A DNA stretch of 34,093 bases, from assembly GCA_045649415.1 (NCBI GenBank), contig JAZRPY010000011.1, forward strand, positions 1 to 34,093, in the 5' to 3' direction. Shown here one piece after another: positions 24,225 to 32,772 of the stretch; the stretch's first letter is position 1, and every line of letters starts with the position of its first letter. This DNA is from CAKSQL01 sp045649415 (GTDB lineage Bacteria; Bacillota; Clostridia; UBA1381). The position numbers were made by a program, and so were the translations under genes. The notes beneath the pieces were generated by a model. The model searched no databases. It was given only the letters and a program-made list of their open reading frames with translations, and was not told the origin of the DNA.

Positions 24225-25028
24225 TTATTCTTTATTATCCGAAATTAAGTGAATAATCTTTTTAGGACATTTCTCAACACAAATGCCACAGCTATTGCAC
24301 TTTTCATAGTCAATCATTGCAAGATTATTCGTAACTGTAATTGCCTCGGACGGACAATTTTTCTCACATATTTTACAACCGATACAACCTGTTTTACAAT
24401 TTTTAATTGTTATAGGTCCTGGATCAGTTGATAAGCAGTTAACAATATATTTTTGACTCATGGGGATTAGTGTAATTATCTTTTTAGGACAAGCACTCAC
24501 ACATTTTCCACAAGCCACACATTTATCACGATTTATATTAGCAATTCCATTCTCGACATATATAGCACCAAATTCGCACACACTCGCACAAGTGCCTAAG
24601 CCAAGACATCCATATGCACAGCTTTTTGCACCACCTGCAAGCTTTGATGCGGCAACACAATCAGGAACTCCTGAATACTCATATTTATCAACTGCAATAT
24701 CACAAGTACCACTACATAAAATGTGGGCAACCAATGGCTCAACATCCTCTGCCTTGCTTCCCATAATAGTAGCAATCTTGTTTGATACAGCTCCTTTTCC
24801 TACAGTACAACCATTAACGGGAGCCTCTCCTGAAACAACAGCTGCTGCAAATGCAGAGCAACCTGCATAGCCACAACCACCACAGTTAGCACCTGGAAGC
24901 TCGTTGGAAATAAGAGCAATTCTTTCGTCCTCATCAATCTTGAATATGAAAGAGGCAAAAGCTAATATACAACCGAATATAAGTCCGATTCCTCCAACTA
25001 TGAGTAAGGGAATGAGTATATTTGTCAT
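24225..25028 (-). CDS. rnfB: Rnf complex subunit RnfB (iron-sulfur)
   Basis: RnfB is thought to accept electrons from reduced ferredoxin at the membrane. It has 267 residues. An N-terminal membrane helix (about 5-27) precedes the Fes-type motif GANCGGCGYAGC with a later C at VNGC. A CAYGCLGLGTCASVC stretch follows, then ferredoxin-type motifs CVACGKCVSACPK, CIGCKICEKNCP and CNSCGICVEKCPK. These provide cysteines for several [4Fe-4S] clusters. A strong AAGGAGG precedes the ATG. It is the last rnf gene, with ftsH following. Confidence 0.94.
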   Translation of the reverse strand: MTNILIPLLIVGGIGLIFGCILAFASFIFKIDEDERIALISNELPGANCGGCGYAGCSAFAAAVVSGEAPVNGCTVGKGAVSNKIATIMGSKAEDVEPLVAHILCSGTCDIAVDKYEYSGVPDCVAASKLAGGAKSCAYGCLGLGTCASVCEFGAIYVENGIANINRDKCVACGKCVSACPKKIITLIPMSQKYIVNCLSTDPGPITIKNCKTGCIGCKICEKNCPSEAITVTNNLAMIDYEKCNSCGICVEKCPKKIIHLISDNKE

Positions 25029-25045
25029 AGTTTTTATCCTCCTTC

Positions 25046-25624
25046 TTATGAAATACTAAAGCCTGAAAAGCCTGTGAAAGCAATTGCCATAAGTCCTGCA
25101 GTAATCAAGGCAATAGGAAAACCCTGAAATGCTTTGGGAACACACTTTTTCTCTGATATAAATTCACGGATGCCTGCAAAAAGTACAATTGCAAGAGTGA
25201 AGCCTAATGCTGCAAAAATGCCGAATATAACAGATTCAATAAAGTTGTAGCCATTCTGGACATTTAAAAGCGTAACACCCAATACTGCACAGTTTGTTGT
25301 TATAAGAGGAAGATAAATTCCAAGTGCACTATAAAGGGAAGGCACTGCCTTTTTAACAAACATCTCAACGAATTGAACCAGTCCTGCGATTATTAAAATG
25401 AATACTATTGTCTGGAGATATTCATACCTTCCCTTTAACAGATATTCATTAACAACCCAGGTGATCGCAGATGCAATTGCCATAACAAAGGTAACTGCCA
25501 TACCCATACCAATTGCAGTGTCCTTTTTCTTTGAAACTCCAAGGAAAGGACAAATACCTAAAAATTTAACCATTACAAAGTTTTCTGTAAGTAATGCAGC
25601 TATTATAATAGATAGAATATTCAT
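25046..25624 (-). CDS. rnfA: Rnf complex subunit RnfA
   Basis: RnfA is a 192-residue integral membrane subunit with about six hydrophobic helices. The family marks are ENFVMVKFLGICPFLG (about 15-30) and the mirrored TTNCAVLG near residue 108. Both carry the cysteines that bind an intramembrane iron-sulfur cluster in Rnf/Nqr structures. It is related to RnfE next door with inverted topology. Gaps are two bases to rnfE and 17 to rnfB. Confidence 0.95.
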   Translation of the reverse strand: MNILSIIIAALLTENFVMVKFLGICPFLGVSKKKDTAIGMGMAVTFVMAIASAITWVVNEYLLKGRYEYLQTIVFILIIAGLVQFVEMFVKKAVPSLYSALGIYLPLITTNCAVLGVTLLNVQNGYNFIESVIFGIFAALGFTLAIVLFAGIREFISEKKCVPKAFQGFPIALITAGLMAIAFTGFSGFSIS

Positions 25625-25626
25625 AG

Positions 25627-26235
25627 CTATTTGTCACCATCCTTTCTTTTTGATGTAATGTAGTTAATAAGAGCAATAAGCATACCAAGAACGATAAATC
25701 CTCCCGGTGGCATACCAATTATTGCAGCAGGCTTTATAATCTCTCCATAGATGGGAATATCAAATAAAGTGCCTGCGCCGAAAAATTCACGAACTGCAGA
25801 AACTAATGTCAATGCAACTGTGAAGCCTAAACCCATACCAATTCCGTCAAAGATTGATGCACCCACAGTATTTTTAGAAGCAAAGCTTTCGGCTCTTGCT
25901 AAAATAATGCAGTTAACAACAATAAGAGGAATGAATATTCCAAGCTGAGTGGCAAGGTCGGGCAAGAATGCTTTTAAGCACATTTCAATCATTGTAACAA
26001 ATGCTGCTATAATAATTATATAAGCGGCAATTCTCACCTTTTCAGGAATAACCTTTCTCAAAAGTGAGATTAGAGCATTTGAGGCAACCAAAACTGCAGT
26101 TGCAGAAAGTCCCATACCAATTCCGTTTTTGAGGGATGTTGTAACTGCCAGAGTAGGACACATTCCAAGAAGCTGAACAAAGGTGGGGTTTTCTTTTATA
26201 AGCCCATTAAGGAACACAGAAATTTTATTTTTCAT
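25627..26235 (-). CDS. rnfE: Rnf complex subunit RnfE
   Basis: This 202-residue membrane subunit, paralogous to RnfA, has about six helices. NPTFVQLLGMCPTLAVT (about 16-32) and IVVNCIILARAE near 107-118 carry the paired cysteines. The ATG at 26235 is chosen: GGGGG lies about nine bases upstream, while the in-frame TTG at 26244 is directly against that site. The chosen start is one base after the rnfG stop. Confidence 0.93.
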   Translation of the reverse strand: MKNKISVFLNGLIKENPTFVQLLGMCPTLAVTTSLKNGIGMGLSATAVLVASNALISLLRKVIPEKVRIAAYIIIIAAFVTMIEMCLKAFLPDLATQLGIFIPLIVVNCIILARAESFASKNTVGASIFDGIGMGLGFTVALTLVSAVREFFGAGTLFDIPIYGEIIKPAAIIGMPPGGFIVLGMLIALINYITSKRKDGDK

Positions 26236-26236
26236 T

Positions 26237-26809
26237 TTATTCAACCCCCTTTACGAGCTTAGCGGCTTTAATTGCAGAATTAACACCAAGAGTTACTGCC
26301 TTTGATGTTATTGTTGCAGATGAAATTGCATTTACCTTACTTTTGTCTGCACCATTTTTAACCACTGATATATTTCCTTCCTTGTCTTTAAACTGTGAAA
26401 GGAATTCAGCATCTGTACATTTTGAACCAAGTCCTGCAGTTTCAGATTGAGTGATAACACTAACTCCTGTAACCTTATAGTCAGCAGACACTCCCACTGC
26501 AAGCTTGATTTCTCCACCATAGCCTTTTGGTGAGGTCATAACAACATAGCCTGTGTCATTATTGGCTTTATATATTTCTGAAACTATATCCTTCTCGTCA
26601 TTTGGAGTATATAGATTTTCAGTTCCAAAGCTATCTGCATCGGGAAGAACTTCAATCATAGCTGCCTGTTTTTTCATTTCCTCATTTTCTGCTATAATAG
26701 GCTCTGTGATTGTGTTTACTATAGCAAGCAGACTAGCAGAAACAGCAGTTATTAAAAATAAGACAAGACCTGTTTTAATAATTTCTTTTTTATCTTGTAA
26801 ATTAAGCAT
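26237..26809 (-). CDS. rnfG: Rnf complex subunit RnfG (covalent FMN)
   Basis: RnfG has an N-terminal membrane helix (about 12-32) and an outer FMN-binding domain. The FMN-attachment motif appears as SSATITSKAV near residue 168, where a Thr would carry FMN by a phosphoester bond; consensus is [ST]GATxx[ST]. GGEIKLAVGVS and SETAGLG also fit the family. The ATG at 26809 has GGGAGG nine bases upstream and gives 190 residues. It overlaps rnfD by eight bases. Confidence 0.93.
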   Translation of the reverse strand: MLNLQDKKEIIKTGLVLFLITAVSASLLAIVNTITEPIIAENEEMKKQAAMIEVLPDADSFGTENLYTPNDEKDIVSEIYKANNDTGYVVMTSPKGYGGEIKLAVGVSADYKVTGVSVITQSETAGLGSKCTDAEFLSQFKDKEGNISVVKNGADKSKVNAISSATITSKAVTLGVNSAIKAAKLVKGVE

Positions 26810-27764
26810 TTTTCTTAACCTCCCCGAACCTGCGTGGAATAATTGCAGAGTCAATAATAGGTGTAACAAGATTCATAAGTATAATCGCAAAGGAAGTTCC
26901 TTCGGGATAGCTTCCGAAACGACGAATAACGAAGGTTAAGATTCCACAACCCAAAGCAAAAATAATCTGACCTAACGGGGTGGTAGGGGTGGTTACATAG
27001 TCGGTTGCCATAAAGATAGAACCAAGCATCAAGCCACCACTTGTTATGTGCAACAGAGTGAACACAAACTGACTGTTATTGGTTGGATTATTGCCGAAAA
27101 GGAACATTAAAATTCCAAAGGAAAGAACAAGTGTAAGTGGTATTCTGATTGAAATAACCTTTTTAATCAGCAGATACAAAAATCCAACTAACAGCATAGC
27201 AGAGGATGTTTCACCGATGCAACCTGAGGTGTAGCCCAAAAATGTTTGCAGAAGTGATGGAATATCTCCTTGAGAAGTACCATTTAAAATTGCGAGGGGA
27301 GTTGCAGAGGATATAACATCTACTGCATTGGGATGTGAATAGGTTGTCATAGCCTGTGCCCAGGCAATGAGCATAAAGCATCGTGCAGCCAATGCAGGAT
27401 TCATAAAGTTTTTACCCAATCCACCATATAACTGCTTAACAACAACAATTGCAAATACACTTCCGATAACTACCATCCATAAGGGAATTGTTGGGGGAAG
27501 GTTCAGGGCTAATAAAAGACCTGTAACCAATGCAGAGCAATCTCTCACGGTTACTCGTTTTTTCATTAGCTTCTGGAACAAAAATTCCGAAAGCACACAC
27601 GCTGCCATTGCAGTAAGTATTACTGCTACTGCCCTTATTCCAAAAAAGTATATACCACAGATTGATGCAGGAATAAGTGCAATTAAAACATCGGTCATAA
27701 TTGACGAAACTGACTCATCTGTGTGAATATGAGGAGATGATGAAACAATATATTTTGAATCCAT
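26802..27764 (-). CDS. rnfD: Rnf complex subunit RnfD (covalent FMN, membrane)
   Basis: RnfD is a 320-residue membrane protein with about eight to nine helices. The motif DVISSATPLAIL near residue 150 holds the Thr that carries FMN. PALAARCFMLIAWAQ and GGLMLGSIFMATDYVTTP are family marks and lie in the ion-translocating core. Its start meets the rnfC stop codon, with GGAGG upstream. Confidence 0.94.
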   Translation of the reverse strand: MDSKYIVSSSPHIHTDESVSSIMTDVLIALIPASICGIYFFGIRAVAVILTAMAACVLSEFLFQKLMKKRVTVRDCSALVTGLLLALNLPPTIPLWMVVIGSVFAIVVVKQLYGGLGKNFMNPALAARCFMLIAWAQAMTTYSHPNAVDVISSATPLAILNGTSQGDIPSLLQTFLGYTSGCIGETSSAMLLVGFLYLLIKKVISIRIPLTLVLSFGILMFLFGNNPTNNSQFVFTLLHITSGGLMLGSIFMATDYVTTPTTPLGQIIFALGCGILTFVIRRFGSYPEGTSFAIILMNLVTPIIDSAIIPRRFGEVKKNA

Positions 27765-29083
27765 TATTTTTGCTTCCTCCTGTTCTCAAGAATTTTTTGC
27801 TTTGCAACTCTGATTGCATGAACGGGGGATTGAAATCCCGGACACAAATATGAGCACACGCCACATTCGATGCAGTCAAGAATATGATATTTTTCACACA
27901 TTTCAAGATTTCCTTCATGTGCATATTTTCCAAGATATATAGGTGACAAACGCATTGGGCAATACTCAACACATTTACCACAACGGATACAAGGAGTATC
28001 ATCGTCATAAGTTGTAGATTCTTCCGAAAGAGATAAGATACAGGAGGTTGTTTTAATAACAGGCACCTCGGGTGTGTATAGAGCAGTACCCATCATAGGT
28101 CCACCCATTATAAGCTTCTTTGGTGTAGATTTAAAACCACCTGCAGCTTCAATAAGGTCGGATATCTGCATACCGAGTGGAACTTTAAGATTGCATGGAT
28201 TGTTGTAGCAATCTCCTGACATAGTTATAATTCTCTCGGTGAGTGGCATACCCAGTTCAAATGCGTTATATATTGCAGTGACGGTGTCGATATTTATAAC
28301 TATCGCACCTGCATCGGCAGGAAGACCTCCTGATGGAACCTGTCTTTTTGTAACTGAATATATAAGCTGCTTTTCAGCGCCTTGAGGATATTTTGTTTTA
28401 AGGGTTACAATGTTGATGCCTTCGTAATCGTGAGCTATATTCTCAAACAACTCAATAGCATCGGCTTTGTTTGTCTCAATTCCAATATAACCCTCATTAA
28501 GACCTAATATCTTCATTGCAATTTTCAGACCACCAAAAACCTTCTCGGGAGTTTCTAACATACGACGATGGTCGGAGGTTAAATACGGCTCGCATTCTGC
28601 GCCATTAACTATTATATGGGTGATTTTTTTATCCTCGGGAGGTGATAGTTTCACATGGGTAGGAAAGCCTGCTCCGCCCATTCCAACTATACCTGCATTT
28701 TTCACAACCAAAAGCATTTCTTCCTTAGTCATATTCTCATAATCATAAGGGTGTATATCAGGATTTTGTTTGAATTCAAAATCATTTTCAATAAAAATTG
28801 ATGTCACCATTGCACCTGAAGGATGCAGGCTTGGAGCAACTTTTAAAACCTTTCCTGAAACTGATGAATGAATGGGAGCTGAAACAAAGGCATCACTTGA
28901 TGCAATCATTTGCCCTGCGTATATATAGTCATCAGGTTTTACTAAAACCTCTAAGGGAGCACCTATATGTTGTTGAAGAGGGAAAATATGAATCTTGCTT
29001 CCTTCAATTGATTTTATAGGAATTTTATTTGTTATTTCCTTGTGGTCAGGGATATGCAGACCACCTCTGAATGTCACAGACAT
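27764..29083 (-). CDS. rnfC: Rnf complex subunit RnfC (NADH/FMN and iron-sulfur)
   Basis: RnfC is the NAD-reducing subunit. The 439-residue protein opens TFRGGLHIPDHK. It has the nucleotide/FMN-binding GMGGAGFPTHVKL (about 135-147), NGAECEPYLTSD, and C-terminal [4Fe-4S] motifs CIRCGKCVEYCP and CIECGVCSYLCP. The ATG at 29083 is preceded by AGAAAGGATGG; an ATG at 29092 would overlap that site and is rejected. It leads the operon in the usual order C-D-G-E-A-B. Confidence 0.95.
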   Translation of the reverse strand: MSVTFRGGLHIPDHKEITNKIPIKSIEGSKIHIFPLQQHIGAPLEVLVKPDDYIYAGQMIASSDAFVSAPIHSSVSGKVLKVAPSLHPSGAMVTSIFIENDFEFKQNPDIHPYDYENMTKEEMLLVVKNAGIVGMGGAGFPTHVKLSPPEDKKITHIIVNGAECEPYLTSDHRRMLETPEKVFGGLKIAMKILGLNEGYIGIETNKADAIELFENIAHDYEGINIVTLKTKYPQGAEKQLIYSVTKRQVPSGGLPADAGAIVINIDTVTAIYNAFELGMPLTERIITMSGDCYNNPCNLKVPLGMQISDLIEAAGGFKSTPKKLIMGGPMMGTALYTPEVPVIKTTSCILSLSEESTTYDDDTPCIRCGKCVEYCPMRLSPIYLGKYAHEGNLEMCEKYHILDCIECGVCSYLCPGFQSPVHAIRVAKQKILENRRKQK

Positions 29084-29128
29084 AAATACCATCCTTTCTG
29101 TGAAAATTTCATAAAAATAGATAGTATA

Positions 29129-29157
29129 ATTTTATCATAAATCTAATAAATAGTCAA
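29129..29157 (-). promoter_or_regulatory. Sigma-A promoter of the rnf operon
   Basis: On the minus strand, TTGACT (29152-29157) is 17 bases from TAAAAT (29129-29134), with TGA just before the -10. It is about 45 bases upstream of the rnfC start. Confidence 0.7.
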
Positions 29158-29205
29158 GAAATTTTGCTACCCTATTATAAATAATTATAAATTAAGAAAA
29201 AGCTA

Positions 29206-29234
29206 TTGAAAATATTTTTAAAATAGTGTATAAT
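29206..29234 (+). promoter_or_regulatory. Sigma-A promoter of nadK-argR-recN
   Basis: TTGAAA (29206-29211) is 17 bases from TATAAT (29229-29234). It faces away from the rnf promoter in the same 206-base gap. Confidence 0.75.
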
Positions 29235-29251
29235 GTGTATAAATATGCATA
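29234..29251 (+). promoter_or_regulatory. Possible ArgR operator
   Basis: Just after the nadK -10 box, an 18-base site agrees at about 12 positions with the Gram-positive ARG box as I recall it (CATGAATAAAAATKCAAK). The best part is TATAAATATGCA. It would lie over the transcription start of an operon that includes argR, fitting self-control. Evidence is weak in such AT-rich DNA. Confidence 0.3.
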
Positions 29252-29289
29252 AATATCTTTAAAAACAGAAAGAAAGGAATGATTTTAAT

Positions 29290-30123
29290 ATGATTAAAAT
29301 AGCAATTGTTCCCAATATAAAAAAAGACGAGAAATTGAAAATAACAAAAGAGCTTGCAGGATTTTTAGATGGCAGAGCAAAGCTTTATATGAATAAAGAA
29401 TATGAGAATAGTGGAATTTCGGCAAGCTTTCAGGATAACATATATGACGATGCAGATTTAATAATTGTGCTTGGTGGTGACGGAACAATTTTAAGAGCTG
29501 CATCGCATGCAATTAAAAGGGATATTCCTATAATGGGAGTCAATCTTGGAAGAATAGGATTTATGACTGAGATTGAAGCTGACAAATTAGAAAGTGCTAT
29601 AAATAGACTTTTAGAAGGCGATTATTCTATTGAAGAAAGAATGATGATGTCGGTTGAAACCATAAAGAAAAATGGTGATAGCAGTATTTATTGTGCTATG
29701 AATGATGCCGTAATCTCCAAGCCAAATTCTCAGATGATTGCCCTTGACCTGTATAGGAAGGGAGAAAAGGTTAACGCCTACCTTGCAGACGGACTTGTTG
29801 TGGCAACCCCCACAGGTTCGACAGGGTATTCCTTGTCGGCAGGTGGCCCTGTTGCAGATCCCACAATGGAGATGTTTATAGCAACGCCTATATGTGCGCA
29901 CAGTCTTTCAAGCAGAGCAACAATTCTTACTGCAGATAATAATATTGAGGTAAAATTTATAAAAGGTGGAAGCAATGAAGCAGTGGTTACAATCGATGGA
30001 CAGGATAGGGAAAAATTAGAGTGTGGAGAGTCGATATTTATTAGGAAATATGATAAGAAGGTTAAGCTTGTGAGAATGGAGAAAAAGTCCTTCTATGATG
30101 TATTAACAAGTAAATTATCGTAA
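29290..30123 (+). CDS. nadK: NAD kinase
   Basis: NadK makes NADP+ from NAD+ and ATP. The 277-residue protein has the diagnostic LGGDGTILRAA (about 58-68), MGVNLGRIGFMTE (near 81-93), and VATPTGSTGYSLSAGGP in the C-terminal domain (near 175-191). GNAD-type contacts are partly visible as AMNDAVISK. AGAAAGGA lies before the ATG. The order nadK-argR-recN is conserved in Firmicutes; here the upstream isoprenoid and tlyA genes of that cluster are missing and nadK begins the unit. Confidence 0.95.
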   Translation: MIKIAIVPNIKKDEKLKITKELAGFLDGRAKLYMNKEYENSGISASFQDNIYDDADLIIVLGGDGTILRAASHAIKRDIPIMGVNLGRIGFMTEIEADKLESAINRLLEGDYSIEERMMMSVETIKKNGDSSIYCAMNDAVISKPNSQMIALDLYRKGEKVNAYLADGLVVATPTGSTGYSLSAGGPVADPTMEMFIATPICAHSLSSRATILTADNNIEVKFIKGGSNEAVVTIDGQDREKLECGESIFIRKYDKKVKLVRMEKKSFYDVLTSKLS

Positions 30124-30140
30124 GGAAAGAGTGGTATAAA

Positions 30141-30599
30141 ATGAAGCATAAAAGACATTCAAGAATTTTAAAAATTATAAAGGAATACGATATTAAAACT
30201 CAGGAGCAGTTAACTGCAATGCTGAAAAATGATGATTTTGAGGTGACTCAGGCAACTGTTTCAAGGGACATAAAGGAGCTTGGACTTGTTAAGGTGCCGT
30301 CGTCGGGTGGAGGCTATAAATATGCCTTTGCAAACAGGGCTAAAACCGAATCATCTCAACATCTTAATATATTTTCAAGAGCAGTGACAGGTGTTAATTT
30401 TGCATTGCATACTGTGGTTGTTAAAACCTATGCAGGAATGGCACCTGCAGTTGCGGCATCTCTAGACTCTATGATTGGTCAGGAGGTTTTGGGTACTATT
30501 GCAGGAGATGACACTCTTTTGATTATAACTGAAAATCCAAAAGAGGCAGAAGAGCTTTCAAAGAAGCTTGAAAAATTGTTCAAAGGAAAGGGAAGATAA
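30141..30599 (+). CDS. argR: Arginine repressor
   Basis: This 152-residue regulator has an N-terminal winged helix (about 1-70, with TQATVSRDIKELGLVKV). Its C-terminal oligomerisation and arginine-binding domain is marked by FALHTVVVKTYAGMAPAVAA and GTIAGDDTLLII. It binds ARG boxes when arginine is present; argB at 13622 is a plausible distant target. It lies 17 bases after nadK and two bases before recN. Confidence 0.95.
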   Translation: MKHKRHSRILKIIKEYDIKTQEQLTAMLKNDDFEVTQATVSRDIKELGLVKVPSSGGGYKYAFANRAKTESSQHLNIFSRAVTGVNFALHTVVVKTYAGMAPAVAASLDSMIGQEVLGTIAGDDTLLIITENPKEAEELSKKLEKLFKGKGR

Positions 30600-30601
30600 A
30601 A

Positions 30602-32263
30602 ATGCTTCTTAGTCTTGAAATAAAAAATGCCGCACTGATTAAAAGCCTCACACTTGATATTAACAAGGGAATGACAGTGTTCACAGGTGAAACGGGTGCA
30701 GGAAAATCTGTGATTTTAAATTCTATAAACCTTCTTCTTGGTGCAAGAACTGATAGGGGAATTGTAAGATTTAAGGAAAAAAAGGCAACAATCCAAGGAA
30801 TGTTTTCAATTGATAATAAGGATAGTCTTGAGTCTTTTGGAATTGAGTGTGAGGATGATTTTGTTGTTATAAATCGTGAAATTTTTGAGGACGGAAAAAA
30901 TGTGTGCAGAGTGAATGGCACTATGGTACCCTTGAATGTTCTAAGAGAGATATCAAAGGACCTTATAAATATTCATGGCCAACACGATAATCAAGCGTTG
31001 TTGACACCTTCAAAGCATATTGAGTTTCTTGATAAATATGCAGATGACAGGGAAGTTCTTTTTGAATTTGCCAAGTTATATTCAAAAAAGTGTGATCTTG
31101 AAAAGCAGATTGAGGAGCTTGTAATTGACGAGGCAGAAAAAACAAGAAATATTGATCTTTTGTCCTATCAGAAGGATGAAATTGAAAAGGCAAAAATCAA
31201 GATAGGCGAAAAGGAAGAATTGTTGGCAGAAAGGACAATAATCCAGAACAGTGAAAAAATATCTCAGGCACTTAGCTTTGGGTATGATGCCCTATACAAT
31301 AGGGATGTGTCGGCATATGACCTTATTTCAAAGTCGGCTCGTGCTTTGGAAAAGATAGCAGGACTGGACCAAAGATTTGATAAGCTTATTGAAAAGGTGA
31401 CCGAGCAACAATATATTATAGAGGATTTGTCACATGAGGCATATGAGCTATTATCGGAGGTTGAGCTTGACGAGGGAAAGTTAAATTCTATTGAGGAAAG
31501 ACTTGACCTTATATCAAGGCTGGAGAGAAAATATGGTGGCAGTGAAGAAAAAATATTGGAATACCTTGATGAAATAACCAAAAAGCTTGAGATTTTTACT
31601 GATAGTGACAAGGAAAAACAAAAGCTAAAGCATCAATTGGGCGAGGTTTTAAAAGAGGCAAATGAAAAAGCAGAGTTTCTTCATAAAATGAGAAGCACTG
31701 CGGCAGACAAGCTATCCCTTGAAATTAAAAATGAATTAAAGGATTTGGATATGCCAAATATTGAATTTTCAGTTGCTATAGAAAAGGAAAAAGAGCTATC
31801 AAAAAAGGGCTATGACAGGGTTGAATTTTTAATAAGTGCCAATAAGGGCGAGCCCTTGGGAAAGCTTGATAAAATTGCATCAGGTGGTGAGCTTGCAAGG
31901 GTGATGCTTGCAATGAAGTCTATTCTTGCAGACAGTGATGATGTGGATACTTTGATATTCGATGAAATCGACACAGGAGTTTCGGGAAGTGCTGCAAAAA
32001 AAATTGCATTAAAGTTATCAAAGCTTGCAGAAAAAAAACAGGTTATATGTGTAAGCCATCAACCTCAATTATCAGCAGCTGCTAATAACCACATAAAGAT
32101 TTTAAAATCCGACGAAAATGAAAGAACAATTACATGGGCGATTGTTCTTGATTGGGAGGAAAGAGTTAAGGAAATAGCAAGGATTATTGACGGGGATACC
32201 TTCTCTGATACATCTATTGAGCACGCAAAGGAGATGCTTTGTCAATATAAAAAGGAGATGTGA
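30602..32263 (+). CDS. recN: DNA repair protein RecN
   Basis: RecN is an SMC-like ATPase acting early in double-strand break repair. The 553-residue protein has Walker A TGETGAGKS (about 27-35), INIHGQHDNQALL near 120, a long coiled-coil middle (about 155-370), the ABC signature region ASGGELARVMLAMK, and Walker B DTLIFDEIDTGVSG. Length is normal. It starts two bases after argR and ends at the start of the RseC-like gene. Confidence 0.96.
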   Translation: MLLSLEIKNAALIKSLTLDINKGMTVFTGETGAGKSVILNSINLLLGARTDRGIVRFKEKKATIQGMFSIDNKDSLESFGIECEDDFVVINREIFEDGKNVCRVNGTMVPLNVLREISKDLINIHGQHDNQALLTPSKHIEFLDKYADDREVLFEFAKLYSKKCDLEKQIEELVIDEAEKTRNIDLLSYQKDEIEKAKIKIGEKEELLAERTIIQNSEKISQALSFGYDALYNRDVSAYDLISKSARALEKIAGLDQRFDKLIEKVTEQQYIIEDLSHEAYELLSEVELDEGKLNSIEERLDLISRLERKYGGSEEKILEYLDEITKKLEIFTDSDKEKQKLKHQLGEVLKEANEKAEFLHKMRSTAADKLSLEIKNELKDLDMPNIEFSVAIEKEKELSKKGYDRVEFLISANKGEPLGKLDKIASGGELARVMLAMKSILADSDDVDTLIFDEIDTGVSGSAAKKIALKLSKLAEKKQVICVSHQPQLSAAANNHIKILKSDENERTITWAIVLDWEERVKEIARIIDGDTFSDTSIEHAKEMLCQYKKEM

Positions 32264-32268
32264 GGCTT

Positions 32269-32685
32269 GTGCAACAAACAGGGGTTGTGACAGAGGTTAT
32301 AAATAACAGAATTAAAATAAAAATTTTAAGACCTTCTGCGTGTAGTGGAAATTGCAGTGAGTGTGGTGCTTGTTCAAGCAAAAATCATCTCGTTGAGGCA
32401 GAAAATCAGGTGGGAGCAAAAATAGGCGACGAGGTTTTATTGGATATGACATCTAACAAGGTTATAAATGCTGCTTTTTTGACTTATATTCTGCCACTCT
32501 TGATGCTTGTTCTTGGGTATTATATTGGAATAGTCACGAGAATTGGTGAAGGCTTTTCTATTTTAATGTGCTTTATATTTATGGTGATTACATTTTTTAT
32601 CTTGCATTTATATGATAAAAGAGTATGGAAAAAATATGAGCCTGTGGTTGTGGCTTTGGTAAAAAAAACAGAAAATAACCAATGA
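32269..32685 (+). CDS. RseC/MucC family (SoxR-reducing type) protein
   Basis: This 138-residue membrane protein has an N-terminal beta domain with a cysteine cluster (CSGNCSECGAC) and two hydrophobic helices (about 65-85 and 93-115). This fits the RseC/MucC family, whose E. coli member works with the Rsx (Rnf-like) complex to reduce SoxR. Two GTG starts are possible: 32269 has AAGGAG about eleven bases upstream and gives MQQTGVV; 32260 overlaps the recN stop but crowds the ribosome site. I prefer 32269. In many anaerobes this gene is next to rnf; here it is about 3 kb away, after recN. Confidence 0.82.
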   Translation: MQQTGVVTEVINNRIKIKILRPSACSGNCSECGACSSKNHLVEAENQVGAKIGDEVLLDMTSNKVINAAFLTYILPLLMLVLGYYIGIVTRIGEGFSILMCFIFMVITFFILHLYDKRVWKKYEPVVVALVKKTENNQ

Positions 32686-32713
32686 TTTTATGTTTTTTTA
32701 TTATATTGAACAC

Positions 32714-32742
32714 TTGAAAACATATATAAAATGTGTTATAAT
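32714..32742 (+). promoter_or_regulatory. Sigma-A promoter of the 2-oxoacid oxidoreductase operon
   Basis: TTGAAA (32714-32719) is 17 bases from TATAAT (32737-32742), with TGT making an extended -10. It lies 31 bases ahead of the start codon. Confidence 0.75.
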
Positions 32743-32772
32743 AATATAAAATGACTCAAAAGGTGATGCTCG

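Noticed and set aside
27715..28008. Open frame within rnfC on the same strand
   Set aside because: It lies inside rnfC in another frame, has no family features, and rnfC is intact.
29084..29289. Rex-type redox operator between rnfC and nadK
   Set aside because: No TTGTTAA-N4-TTAACAA-like palindrome is visible; only AT-rich near-repeats.
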